Assembly: GCA_964459635.1 (NCBI GenBank)
Contig: CAYWMQ010000008.1
Location: forward strand, 1 to 36,100
Length of the DNA stretch: 36,100 bases
Direction: 5' to 3'
DNA from: CAYWMQ01 sp964459635
GTDB taxonomy: Bacteria > Patescibacteriota > Minisyncoccia > Phycocordibacterales > UBA12088
Position 1 is the first letter of the stretch. Each line of letters begins with the position of its first letter. The position numbers were made by a program, and so were the translations under genes. Positions 13,387 to 21,232 of this stretch are shown here, in pieces. The notes under the pieces were generated by a model. It was given only the letters and a program-made list of their open reading frames with translations, had not been told where the DNA came from and searched no databases.

Positions 13387-14688
13387 ATGAAAAAACTTTA
13401 CTCGAAAAGAAATGTTCTTGTAGTCACCCTACTTCTCCTTGTTGGAGCCACCGCTTTTCTTGTGTACAGAGCTAATGCGGTTCCTGCCTATCTGCAAGCT
13501 ATCTATCCAAACTCTGATATTAGAGTTCTAGAAACGGACAAGAAGTTCAGTGTTGATTCAAGAGAAGTTTACTCCAAACCAGTCACAGTTGGAGACGCGA
13601 TTCTTTACATGGTTGTCGAGGTAATGCCTGAACAGGAAAGCAGATATAAATTCTATTCTGCTGACCCGATTCCGCAGCTTCTGAAGGAAGTCAGCATCAC
13701 CACGCCTTTCGACTATGACGTGGATTCTGACATCCTGCTTGAGCGTACATTTTGGCAAAAAGATATCACCGGTGATGGAATAGACGAGTTATTTATAAAA
13801 TTCCAAAGCCCCTCAGGTATGTCGCCCCAGTACAAGGTGCTTCGCTATGGAGAAGGCATGTTATCCGATATTCAAGTTGGAGGACTCGAATTTGTAACCA
13901 TGGATGATGCGGATTATGAGGACGGATACATTGCTCTTACTGATCATGGAACCTATGTTCGTGGCAAGACGCGCTATTTATTAGAGGAAGATACTCTCAA
14001 GGAGGTAGGAAGGGTCTCATTCTTCTGGAGCGAAGAAATGGGCGATGCGTGTGATGTTCGTATCGAAACTCAAGGCAATCGAGACGCAATAACTCAGCGT
14101 ACAGTCGAACAAATAGAAGATTGCAATATCTGGACTGAAGATTTTGATCCGTATTGGAGCAAAGCACCTGAACTTTCCATAAATGCCTTCACGAGCGACT
14201 TAAACGAGGCGATAGAGGATCCTAAATGGGAAAAGCTTGCGAACGTTTACAAATCTGAGTGCGATCGTTTTGGTAATGAGGTTGGAAGATATATGGAGAA
14301 TCCCACCTTCAGAGGTTTAGTTGAATCTCTTGAGCCAGCAAAGATAAGTAGTGATGGTACTAGTGTGTTCATTGTTCCGTGCATGCTGCACGCATATCAG
14401 AGTTCACAATTGGTCGCATATTATGATGGCCAGACTTACACACCGCTTCTTGTCACTTCAATTACTGAGGATAGGGAGCGCCATTCGGATTACCGAGTAG
14501 TCGAGATCTATTACAATAAAGACAGCGACACGTTCGGTACTTACTACAAAGGAAGAGGACTTGGAGATTGCGGTTCAACGGCAACATACAAACTGACAGA
14601 TCGCGAGCTATCTCTTCAGAAGTTCGAAGCAGATTGGGAGTGCGATGGAGAATATGAGAGCGAAGTCGTTTTTGATATTAATAGCTAG
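13387..14688 (+). CDS. Membrane-anchored protein with a DUF1176-like C-terminus
   Basis: This 433-aa protein has one N-terminal membrane helix (about residues 10-29) and a large exported domain. A Ca-loop-like repeat motif, DITGDGIDELFIKF, sits near residue 122. The C-terminal part has GRGLGDCG followed by WECDG, the pattern seen at the end of DUF1176 proteins; this match is by eye and tentative. Several cysteines suggest disulphides. ATG 13387 is chosen over the adjacent GTG 13384. Its stop overlaps the convergent recombinase stop within a CTAG palindrome. GC is low compared with the flanks. Confidence 0.7.
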   Translation: MKKLYSKRNVLVVTLLLLVGATAFLVYRANAVPAYLQAIYPNSDIRVLETDKKFSVDSREVYSKPVTVGDAILYMVVEVMPEQESRYKFYSADPIPQLLKEVSITTPFDYDVDSDILLERTFWQKDITGDGIDELFIKFQSPSGMSPQYKVLRYGEGMLSDIQVGGLEFVTMDDADYEDGYIALTDHGTYVRGKTRYLLEEDTLKEVGRVSFFWSEEMGDACDVRIETQGNRDAITQRTVEQIEDCNIWTEDFDPYWSKAPELSINAFTSDLNEAIEDPKWEKLANVYKSECDRFGNEVGRYMENPTFRGLVESLEPAKISSDGTSVFIVPCMLHAYQSSQLVAYYDGQTYTPLLVTSITEDRERHSDYRVVEIYYNKDSDTFGTYYKGRGLGDCGSTATYKLTDRELSLQKFEADWECDGEYESEVVFDINS

Positions 14689-16079
14689 ACCAGACTCAGT
14701 TTCTTATCCTTCAACACCAGCCTGCTTCTGAGGTGGCTTAGCACCTCACGCTTCTCATATACCGGACGCTTTCGCAGGATGTGTTTTGCATAGTTTCTGA
14801 TATCCACGTCTTTGATTTTCACCTTCTCCTTCACGGCTCGACCCAGTACTGATTCTTGAAACTCATTGTGTGCCTGTATTTCGGCCTTGATCCGGTCTTT
14901 CATGCCGATTTCGTCGAGCGACACCGTGTCCAATATCTCCGCTAGCTGTTCAGTCAATTCCTCCTCTCGGATGTAACCGCACTTGCAGAACTTATCCTTG
15001 AACTTCGTGCATCCGTAGTAGACGTAGCGAGCAAGGGTGTCGTCTTTAAGCTTCTTGAATTTCTCGTCTGCCGTCACTCCCGATCCGCACAGTCCGCAGG
15101 TGATCATTCTAGTGAAGGCGAACTCCTTATCTTGAGCATGAACCATGTGGTCGCTCGTAATCTTCTCTTGTACCTGATCGAAGAGTTCCTTAGTGATGAT
15201 CGGCTCGTGCTTGCCCTTGTACCATTGACCGCTTCCTTTGGGGTATTCAAAACTTCCGTAGTAGAAGTCGCTCTTCAATATGATGTAGATATTGCTCAGG
15301 GTGAGCGGCTTTCCATTCCTTGTCTTGAACCGTATGTCATGAGTTAGCCATTTGAAGAGCTTTCGCCCAGACCAGCCATCGTAGGCGACCCTTTCGTACA
15401 TTTGCTTGATAACTGGAGCACGCAGTTCGTCCACGATCACCTCACACTTCTTGTTTCTGTCAGGATTGGGCAAGTACCCGGTAGGCGGTACAGATGGCCA
15501 GAGTCCCATCTCGCATCTTGCTCGTAGCCCTCGCTTCACATTCACCATCTTGTTGTCGTTCTCGAGCTTTGCTTGCGACCCAAGGATCATCAGGAGGAAC
15601 TTCTCGTTTGGATTGTTTGTGAATTTTTGTCCATATGTTCGTATCTCCCTAAGTAGTCCTTGGTCCATCAGATCCACGACTGCTCCCAAGTCCCCGGCAT
15701 TTCTTGAGAGACGGTCTGGTGCCCATGTAAGTATTCCGTTGAACTTTCCTTGCTTGATCTCGGCGATGAGTTCGTTGTACACGGGTCGCTGGCCGACTTC
15801 TTTGGACGAGTGCGCCTCGCGCTTGATTTCGATTATCTCCAGTCCGTCCCGTTCGGCGAGAGACTGCATCTCCCGCACCTGCGATTCGATTGATAGTGCT
15901 TGCTTGTCTTCCTGTTCCGTCGATTTACGGGCATAAAGGCAGTACCTGACCTTTTGCGGGATTTCTTGCGCCAGACCCGCCCCCGGCATTTCCATTGTTT
16001 TCATACAACACAAGGAATGACGCCGATCGCTTGAGGAGTCCAGAGCGTCCGAGACTCGCGAAGTTGGTAACTTTGCCAT
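14685..16079 (-). CDS. Large serine recombinase / integrase
   Basis: This 464-aa site-specific recombinase is probably the integrase of the island. Order: N-terminal resolvase catalytic domain with YCLYARKSTEQEDKQ (predicted nucleophile Ser53) and APDRLSRN; the recombinase DNA-binding domain (GYLPNPDRNKK to about residue 300); a zinc ribbon with CGLCGSG and YGCTKFKDKFCKCG; and a C-terminal helical coiled region. The YARKSTEQEDKQALSIESQ start is typical of Parcubacteria recombinases. ATG 16079 has a CGGAG close upstream; Met at 16004 or 15995 are alternatives because conservation begins at about residue 44. It is divergent from the methyltransferase gene. Confidence 0.9.
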   Translation of the reverse strand: MAKLPTSRVSDALDSSSDRRHSLCCMKTMEMPGAGLAQEIPQKVRYCLYARKSTEQEDKQALSIESQVREMQSLAERDGLEIIEIKREAHSSKEVGQRPVYNELIAEIKQGKFNGILTWAPDRLSRNAGDLGAVVDLMDQGLLREIRTYGQKFTNNPNEKFLLMILGSQAKLENDNKMVNVKRGLRARCEMGLWPSVPPTGYLPNPDRNKKCEVIVDELRAPVIKQMYERVAYDGWSGRKLFKWLTHDIRFKTRNGKPLTLSNIYIILKSDFYYGSFEYPKGSGQWYKGKHEPIITKELFDQVQEKITSDHMVHAQDKEFAFTRMITCGLCGSGVTADEKFKKLKDDTLARYVYYGCTKFKDKFCKCGYIREEELTEQLAEILDTVSLDEIGMKDRIKAEIQAHNEFQESVLGRAVKEKVKIKDVDIRNYAKHILRKRPVYEKREVLSHLRSRLVLKDKKLSLV

Positions 16080-16087
16080 TGGCTCCG

Positions 16088-16116
16088 CTGCAATAATTCC
16101 TAGAATAAGCTAAAAT
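16088..16116 (+). promoter_or_regulatory. Promoter of the methyltransferase-vsr pair
   Basis: CTGCAA (16088-16093), 17 bp, TAAAAT (16111-16116). ATG 16132 is 15 nt past the -10 box. The region is shared with the divergent recombinase gene, so the two transcripts may interfere. Confidence 0.45.
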
Positions 16117-16131
16117 TAGGACACGCTAGTC

Positions 16132-17106
16132 ATGGCAAGCAAAAAGCGACAACTTAAGGCAATCGATCTCTTTGCGGGGATCGGAGGAATCCGCATAGGT
16201 TTCGAATCGGCGGGCTTTTCGATTGCGTACTCAAATGATTTCGATGAAAAAGCGGTGGCAACCTACCGCCTCAACTTCGGCGATATCGATCATGAAGATC
16301 TGTTTATTGTCGCCAAGGAAAAAGGCATGAAGCGCATACCGAAGCGCTTCGATATTCTGCTCGGCGGATTTCCATGTCAGCCCTTCTCGGTTGCCGGTCA
16401 CAAGAAGGGGTTCGCAGATGAGCGCAGGGGCAACGCGCTCTTTCCGGTTATCGATATATTGAAGGACCGCAAGCCTAAAGCGGTCTTCCTAGAAAGCGTA
16501 AAGCATCTTAAAAATCATGACGACGAGCGGACATTCAAGCGCATTCGAGAGGAACTAAAGTCTGCCGGTTATGAAATGGACGCGAAGGTGTTCAACAGCA
16601 TGGAGTACGGGAACGTGCCGCAGACGCGCGAGCGCATCTATATAGTTGCGTTTCGAAGTCCGCGCACTCTGATGAAATTCAAGTGGCCTGGCGAAATTAC
16701 GCTCGAGAAGAACATGCGCTCGATTCTAGAAAAGAACGTGGACGACAAATATTACTACGAGCCATCCGATAAATTCATTTATCCGAAGCTTAAAAAAGAC
16801 GTCCTGCGCAAGGATCGCTTCTACCAGTATCGACGCGTTTATGTGCGCGAAAATAAAAGCGGCGTCTGCCCGACACTGACGGCCAGCATGGGCATGGGCG
16901 GCCATAATGTTCCTATAATCCGCGATGACAAAGGCATCCGAAAGCTGACTCCGCGCGAGTGCGCGCGCCTGCAGGGATTTCCAGAATCATTTATCTTTCC
17001 AGAGGGACATACCGACAACCATTTGTACAAACAGATAGGAAACTCCGTAACAATTCCTGTCGTTGCCCGCATCGCAGAGAATATGCGGGCGGCCCTTGAG
17101 TCTTAA
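16132..17106 (+). CDS. DNA (cytosine-5-)-methyltransferase
   Basis: It transfers a methyl group from SAM to C5 of cytosine in DNA. The 324-aa length fits a compact C5 methyltransferase. Visible motifs: I (DLFAGIGGIRIGFE), IV with catalytic Cys82 (GGFPCQPFS), VI as FLESVKHL at about 119-126, VIII (QTRERIYIV), IX (RECARLQGFP) and X (YKQIGNSVTIPV). Motif VI normally reads ENV; here Ser replaces Asn, which may lower activity. The vsr gene follows after 2 nt. No restriction endonuclease lies nearby, so this looks like an orphan methyltransferase with its repair partner. The recognition site cannot be read from the sequence. Confidence 0.93.
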   Translation: MASKKRQLKAIDLFAGIGGIRIGFESAGFSIAYSNDFDEKAVATYRLNFGDIDHEDLFIVAKEKGMKRIPKRFDILLGGFPCQPFSVAGHKKGFADERRGNALFPVIDILKDRKPKAVFLESVKHLKNHDDERTFKRIREELKSAGYEMDAKVFNSMEYGNVPQTRERIYIVAFRSPRTLMKFKWPGEITLEKNMRSILEKNVDDKYYYEPSDKFIYPKLKKDVLRKDRFYQYRRVYVRENKSGVCPTLTASMGMGGHNVPIIRDDKGIRKLTPRECARLQGFPESFIFPEGHTDNHLYKQIGNSVTIPVVARIAENMRAALES

Positions 17107-17108
17107 TC

Positions 17109-17492
17109 GTGGCAGATGTTTTCACTAAAGCGAAAAGGAGCGAGATTATGTCTCGCATCCGCGCAAAGGATACTGGCATAGAGCGCCAAGTTTTTCGCCA
17201 TCTCCGGCAGCGCAAGATTTATTTCCAGAGGCATTACGTCAAAGCCCCGGGCAAGCCCGACATCGCACTGCCTTCGAAAAAGATAGCAATCTTCGTGGAT
17301 GGCGATTTCTGGCATGGATACAGGTTCAATTCATGGAAGAGCAGAGTTCCCAAGGTTTACTGGCAGGAAAAGATTGCAGGGAACATAACGCGCGACCAGA
17401 AGAACCGCCGGAAGCTCCGTCGCGCCGGATGGAAAGTTCTTCGTATATGGGGGCACGAACTTGGCGAGAAACCAGACGCCATGGGGAATTAG
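17109..17492 (+). CDS. vsr: Very short patch repair endonuclease Vsr
   Basis: Vsr nicks DNA next to T:G mismatches created by deamination of 5-methylcytosine. The 127-aa protein has RSEIMSRIRAKDTGIE at the start and keeps Glu25, Asp51 (GKPDIAL) and His69 (FWHG), matching E. coli active-site numbering. The structural zinc cysteines are missing: GCFWHHH is GDFWHGY and WEC is WGH, so it belongs to a zinc-free subgroup. It is slightly short at the C-terminus. GTG 17109 starts 2 nt after the methyltransferase stop, so the two are translationally coupled. Confidence 0.9.
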   Translation: MADVFTKAKRSEIMSRIRAKDTGIERQVFRHLRQRKIYFQRHYVKAPGKPDIALPSKKIAIFVDGDFWHGYRFNSWKSRVPKVYWQEKIAGNITRDQKNRRKLRRAGWKVLRIWGHELGEKPDAMGN

Positions 17493-17772
17493 GGACAGGC
17501 ACAATTTACGTACGAACACCCGCACTTGGGAAATAGGGAAACATCCCATTGAATCACAGTTCGCGCATTGTGATGGGTTACAACGTGAATAGGGAACGGA
17601 GCCCCCCAAGAAAAAGCCGCTTCGCGCATGCACAGCGGCCCCGGTACTCAACTACTGAGTACAAACCTTCCTTCACCTGTGCGGGTGTCGATCGGTGCTC
17701 AGGCGAGTGAACCATACCCCTCAATGTAGACAGGCTACAAAAAATAGGGATATGTATTCTTGTTACGCCCAT
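17493..17772. other. Intergenic right part of the mobile island
   Basis: No convincing gene. It contains interrupted GCCGC...GCGGC arms near 17612-17640 and short AT-rich stretches. It is probably the non-coding end of the island, but no copy of the tRNA-Gln repeat is visible here. Confidence 0.4.
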
Positions 17773-17802
17773 ACAGTCTATGAACGACCGTTCATAGACT
17801 GT
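17773..17802. repeat. 30-bp perfect inverted repeat with a 2-bp centre
   Basis: Arms ACAGTCTATGAACG (17773-17786) and CGTTCATAGACTGT (17789-17802) flank the dinucleotide AC. There is no T-tract, so a terminator is unlikely. Paired arms around a central dinucleotide recall serine recombinase sites; a regulator operator is the alternative. It lies about 280 bp after vsr, near the probable right end of the island. Confidence 0.8.
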
Positions 17803-17867
17803 AGCTGCGGCAGGCGGTTGTGAAAAGTGTGCCTAGGCATCGGGGATAAATCCAGTGTACGTTCACT

Positions 17868-18112
17868 TTGCGTGTCATAATTTCACCGCACCTCAACACC
17901 CTCTCGGACAAAGTCCGCACCCTCCAAGCCATTCAGTCCCAAACAGCACCGACCTCGTCGCGCTCGAAAAGTCCATCCTCCATGAGGCGTTTTGCATGCA
18001 CGCGAAGCGTAAGCAAAGATACCCGGTTCCTTCGCTTTGCCTTGCGGTGAGCAAGAAATGGAAATTGGCGACACGTCCGATTCAAGTGCAACTTGCATGG
18101 TCTACTATGTGA
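17868..18112 (+). pseudogene. Possible frameshifted small gene
   Basis: Two overlapping frames each show GC-rich third positions over part of this stretch: the first gives HLNTLSDKVRTLQAIQSQ, the second takes over near 17945 with STDLVALEKSILHEAF and runs to TGA 18112. Joined by a one-base shift they would make an approximately 80-aa helical protein. There is no good start codon or ribosome site. It could be a gene remnant at the island edge or chance. Confidence 0.2.
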
Positions 18113-18169
18113 CAACGTGGCACTACCTACGCACGCAGTACCTGCCACCGTGTCACCCCCAACAAACCA

Positions 18170-18192
18170 GCCGCCGGTCGAGGACCGGCGGC
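18170..18192 (-). terminator. Terminator for the 18209 gene
   Basis: Perfect 10-bp stem GCCGCCGGTC / GACCGGCGGC with a 3-nt loop; on the minus strand it is followed by TGGTTTGTTG, 16 nt after the stop codon. Confidence 0.7.
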
Positions 18193-18208
18193 GTTGTCTG
18201 GAGCGTCG

Positions 18209-18832
18209 CTACATGTGCGCAAGCTTCTTGCGCTTGAGCGCAAGCAACTGAAGAAATCGCGCCCTGAGCGTTGTGGCTGGAATGCTCGGCCGCACGAGCA
18301 GTACCACAGCATCTGCTCCGTGACGTAGGCGGTATTTATCTCGTGCAAGCTTTGAGGTCTTTATTTTGAAGGGGACCGCAGTGAGCTTGGTGCTGTTGGG
18401 CACACTCACGTGTGCATATCCATCGGTGTAGCTCCGCACGTGGCAATCAGTTCTTTTCTGTACACTCCTAAGCCACGAGGGTTTGTTCATCGTCACCACA
18501 GCATCAAAAAAGACCTGGACAGCTGTGCTGTGATCAAAGCTCTCTGGAGCCGGAGGTGCGGCAGATACAGGCGTCATGCCCGCCTTACTGAAGATCTCCT
18601 GGACCCGCTCACGGCGATCTTGCTTCACTTGCACGGTCCCATCGTCCAGGACGATCAGCTTCATCAAGCAGAACGTCTTGTTGAGCGTGGTCTCGTCCAG
18701 CAAGATATGGAAGAACCGACCTCCGATCTCAGGGATGTATTTGCGTGGGTGAGCTACACTGCCACGCGGGAAGTCTCCTTGCCGCATGAATTCGATTGCG
18801 GTAATAGTCGCCTCACGTGTGCTTAACCTCAT
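18209..18832 (-). CDS. Hypothetical protein behind a palindromic control region
   Basis: This 207-aa protein is not recognised. ATG 18832 (MRLSTREATITAIEF) has GAGGAG 7 nt upstream. The N-terminal 80 residues have mixed alpha/beta character (RFFHILLDETTLNKTF, LIVLDDGTVQVKQD), a Pro/Ala linker follows (SAAPPAPES), and the C-terminus is strongly basic (LALKRKKLAHM), suggesting nucleic acid contact. No signal peptide. Its promoter carries two inverted repeats, so expression is likely tightly controlled. Confidence 0.65.
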   Translation of the reverse strand: MRLSTREATITAIEFMRQGDFPRGSVAHPRKYIPEIGGRFFHILLDETTLNKTFCLMKLIVLDDGTVQVKQDRRERVQEIFSKAGMTPVSAAPPAPESFDHSTAVQVFFDAVVTMNKPSWLRSVQKRTDCHVRSYTDGYAHVSVPNSTKLTAVPFKIKTSKLARDKYRLRHGADAVVLLVRPSIPATTLRARFLQLLALKRKKLAHM

Positions 18833-18896
18833 TTTTCGTCTCCTCGCGGGAGTACGGTGCGCAAGCGCGCCGTACAAGGGGGCACAGTCTGAACAG

Positions 18897-18958
18897 ATAG
18901 TACACACCTTAATGCAAATGTCAAGCATTTGTGCGCACATTCAAGCTTGAATGTGCGC
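18897..18958 (-). promoter_or_regulatory. Promoter with two palindromic operator candidates
   Basis: On the minus strand, TTGACA (18919-18924), a 16-bp spacer and TACTAT (18897-18902). A CAAATG-CTTGA-CATTTG dyad overlaps the -35 box. Just upstream is a perfect 26-bp palindrome at 18933-18958, half-site GCGCACATTCAAG centred on AAGCTT. The arrangement suggests an activator or repressor dimer bound next to RNA polymerase. Confidence 0.7.
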
Positions 18959-19050
18959 TGCGCGACGGGCTCGCCAGAAGCAGGGCGGCAACTTGCATCG
19001 AGGCACTGAAGTATCCCTGACGCTCGTTTCGTGCTAAGGTGCCCTCAGAC

Positions 19051-19056
19051 TAGAAT
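19051..19056 (+). promoter_or_regulatory. -10 box for the TIM-barrel gene
   Basis: TAGAAT at 19051-19056 with a poor -35. The start codon lies about 50 nt downstream behind an AAGGAG site, so this mRNA has a normal leader. Confidence 0.35.
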
Positions 19057-19107
19057 TGCGTGCATACACATAGGCTTAAGCCGTTAAACAGCAATAAGGA
19101 GTTGCAC

Positions 19108-19890
19108 ATGCGCGTTCGTCCGTACATCGGCATCACCGACTTCACCAGTTCAAAGCAGGTTGCACATATGCTTGCGGTGTTCCGGAGACATAGACCATTT
19201 AAGTCTCACCGTATGCTCCATGTCGGTGTGATGATGAGCTACAAAACACTCAATGGCTTAGCTACGAAATGGACTGACTCGTTTCCTCCGAAGGAGACTA
19301 TTGCCGGCATCTTCTCGTGTAACGAAGGCGCTGACGATCTCTATTACTGTCTCCACTATGCAGACTATGACCGCTGCACCACAATGCATGACCTTGCGCG
19401 CGCGATCAGTTATGCGGGGCCGCAGGTTACTGCGGTGCAGCTGGATATGCCCTGGCCGGATCCGTATGTTATCGCCGGTGGCATATCTGCTTCTCATGTG
19501 CATAAAGAGGTGATCCTTCAAGTAGGGCAGCGATCTATTGAGGAGGCCAATGACGATCCTCAAGAAGTGGTACGTCGCGTGAGTGAGTACGAGGGACTTA
19601 TTCATCGCGTACTCCTCGACAAGAGCATGGGACGAGGTCTCGGCATGGACGCGGCAGCGCTCCTACCGTACGCTCGCGCTATCAAAAGCCGATTCCCGAA
19701 CCTTGGACTTGTAGCGGCAGGTGGTCTGGGCCCCACGAGCACCCATCTGGTAGAGCCGCTGGTGCGAGAGTATCCGGACCTGAGCATTGACGCTCAAGGA
19801 AAGCTTCGACCGAGCGGTAATGCGCTCGAACCGGTTGATTGGGACATGGCAGCCACGTACCTCGTGAAAGGGCTGGAACTGCTACAATAG
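19108..19890 (+). CDS. TIM-barrel protein, phosphoribosylanthranilate isomerase-like
   Basis: This 260-aa soluble protein starts at ATG 19108 with AAGGAG 7 nt upstream (an in-frame ATG at 19060 lacks one). It begins VRPYIGITDFTS and alternates strands and helices over its length. Near the C-terminus NLGLVAAGGLGPTSTHLVEPL resembles the phosphate-binding GGL loop of TrpF-like beta/alpha barrels, and VQLDMPWPDP resembles a core strand. No other tryptophan genes are present, so a biosynthetic role is doubtful and the substrate is unknown. It is a single gene. Confidence 0.55.
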   Translation: MRVRPYIGITDFTSSKQVAHMLAVFRRHRPFKSHRMLHVGVMMSYKTLNGLATKWTDSFPPKETIAGIFSCNEGADDLYYCLHYADYDRCTTMHDLARAISYAGPQVTAVQLDMPWPDPYVIAGGISASHVHKEVILQVGQRSIEEANDDPQEVVRRVSEYEGLIHRVLLDKSMGRGLGMDAAALLPYARAIKSRFPNLGLVAAGGLGPTSTHLVEPLVREYPDLSIDAQGKLRPSGNALEPVDWDMAATYLVKGLELLQ

Positions 19891-19994
19891 CACTCACGTA
19901 GAGCCTCATTTCGCAACTGCGCGGAGTGAGGCTTGCTTTCTTTGTTTACGGTGATGTGCAGATACACGGTGCCCCATAAGGCTTGATTGTCGTG

Positions 19995-20000
19995 TATACT
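19995..20000 (+). promoter_or_regulatory. -10 box for a leaderless HD-hydrolase mRNA
   Basis: TATACT ends 8 nt before ATG 20009. No Shine-Dalgarno sequence is present. Confidence 0.5.
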
Positions 20001-20008
20001 ACACGTCC

Positions 20009-20656
20009 ATGGACATAGCTCTAAAAGCCACACTTATACAGATTGCGCGCGAAAAGCTTGCCCACAACGACCCCTCGCATGACTTTGAACACGCGCGGCG
20101 CGTGCTTAAGAACGTCGAGCACATCATGCAGCAAGAGGGAGGAGACATCGACGTGCTTGTGCCCGCCGCGCTTTTCCATGATGCGGTTATATACCCAAAG
20201 CATCATCCGAAGAGCAATGATGCGCCTGGTGAGAGTGCTGAGCTGGTAGAGACGATACTGTCGGAATTGGACGAGTATCCGCAGGAGAAAGTTGAACAAG
20301 TTGCGGAAGCGATACGCGAGTGCAGCTTCCACAAACATGCCGTACCCACCCATCTTGAGGTCAAGATACTTCGTGACGCAGACAAGCTTGAAGCGACGGG
20401 CGTTATTGCGCTGATGCGCACCTTTGCTTCCACTGGCCAGATGCATAGGCCGTTCTACGATCCGGAAGACCCATTCTGTGAACGTAGAGAGTCGAATGAT
20501 AAGAAGTACGCGCTCGATCTGTTTTTCACGCGGCTGCTCGTGGCGCCTGAAAGAATGTACACGAGGACAGCGCGAGAGCTTGCCCTTGAGCGAAATACAT
20601 TTTTACAGGTCTTCCTGGACGAATTGCGACGTGAGTTGGATGAGTACACACAGTAG
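20009..20656 (+). CDS. HD-domain metal-dependent phosphohydrolase
   Basis: This 215-aa cytosolic protein of the HD superfamily contains His28 (DFEHAR), the His57-Asp58 pair (ALFHDAV) and an Asp in LRDADKLEATG (123-125), the expected metal ligands. Members of this YedJ/YpgQ-like group hydrolyse phosphate esters, often nucleotides; the substrate here is not known. The C-terminal 60 residues are helical and charged. Leaderless start at ATG 20009 is supported by the -10 position. It is a single gene. Confidence 0.85.
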   Translation: MDIALKATLIQIAREKLAHNDPSHDFEHARRVLKNVEHIMQQEGGDIDVLVPAALFHDAVIYPKHHPKSNDAPGESAELVETILSELDEYPQEKVEQVAEAIRECSFHKHAVPTHLEVKILRDADKLEATGVIALMRTFASTGQMHRPFYDPEDPFCERRESNDKKYALDLFFTRLLVAPERMYTRTARELALERNTFLQVFLDELRRELDEYTQ

Positions 20657-20872
20657 CATACGTGTAGCATCAGCTTTTGTTGCCGGCCGATGACGGTATG
20701 CCCGAGCTGCGCGCGCTTCGGCTTCTAGGCGCTCCGGCGCTACATCGCGCCAACGCTTGTGCGTCTGCTTCATACCCGTTTCACCGCCTCGCCGATAGGC
20801 TGTTAAAGTGTACGCACCAAACTACATTTCGATTACGCGTAACATTTATACAAATCTATACAAATCTAACAC

Positions 20873-21220
20873 ATGCTCATGGCTCGATTTCTCGTAACAT
20901 ATCACATGCCATACGCCGAGGTGGATCAGTGGATGAAGCTGCCCGAGGCGCAGCGTAAAGATGATGAGGCGAAGATGACCGCCGCGTGGAACACGTGGAA
21001 AGAAGCACATACGGGTGCGATAAAGGAAACCGCGGGTGTTGGAAAGCCTAAGCGCGTCACCACGAATGGCGTGGAGGAAACGCGAAACGACCTCATGATG
21101 TATTCCTTTGTGGAAGCGGAGACGCTGGAAAAAGTCGCGCAGATGTTTGCAGACCATCCGCACATTGGCATCATGGGCGGCTGGATAGATGTCATGCAGG
21201 TGAACACCAATATAGGCTAA
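20873..21220 (+). CDS. YCII-related (DGPF-type) small protein
   Basis: This 115-aa protein is a dimeric alpha/beta barrel of the YCII/DGPF group: MARFLVTYHMPY, a central helix, and the late HPHIGIMGGWIDVMQV that resembles the family's C-terminal strand. Biochemical roles of the group are poorly defined. ATG 20873 is 10 nt after TATACA (20857-20862), fitting a leaderless mRNA; ATG 20879 is the alternative. The VOC-family gene follows after 12 nt, so the two are likely an operon. Similar genes cluster together in soil bacteria. Confidence 0.65.
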   Translation: MLMARFLVTYHMPYAEVDQWMKLPEAQRKDDEAKMTAAWNTWKEAHTGAIKETAGVGKPKRVTTNGVEETRNDLMMYSFVEAETLEKVAQMFADHPHIGIMGGWIDVMQVNTNIG

Positions 21221-21232
21221 CCTCGTGCGTGT

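Noticed and set aside
16132..17492. Complete restriction-modification system
   Set aside because: The second gene is Vsr by its Glu25/Asp51/His69 layout, not a type II restriction enzyme, and no other nuclease gene lies nearby.
19108..19890. Calling the TIM-barrel protein trpF
   Set aside because: Only the phosphate-loop region resembles TrpF; no tryptophan pathway genes are present and catalytic residues could not be placed.
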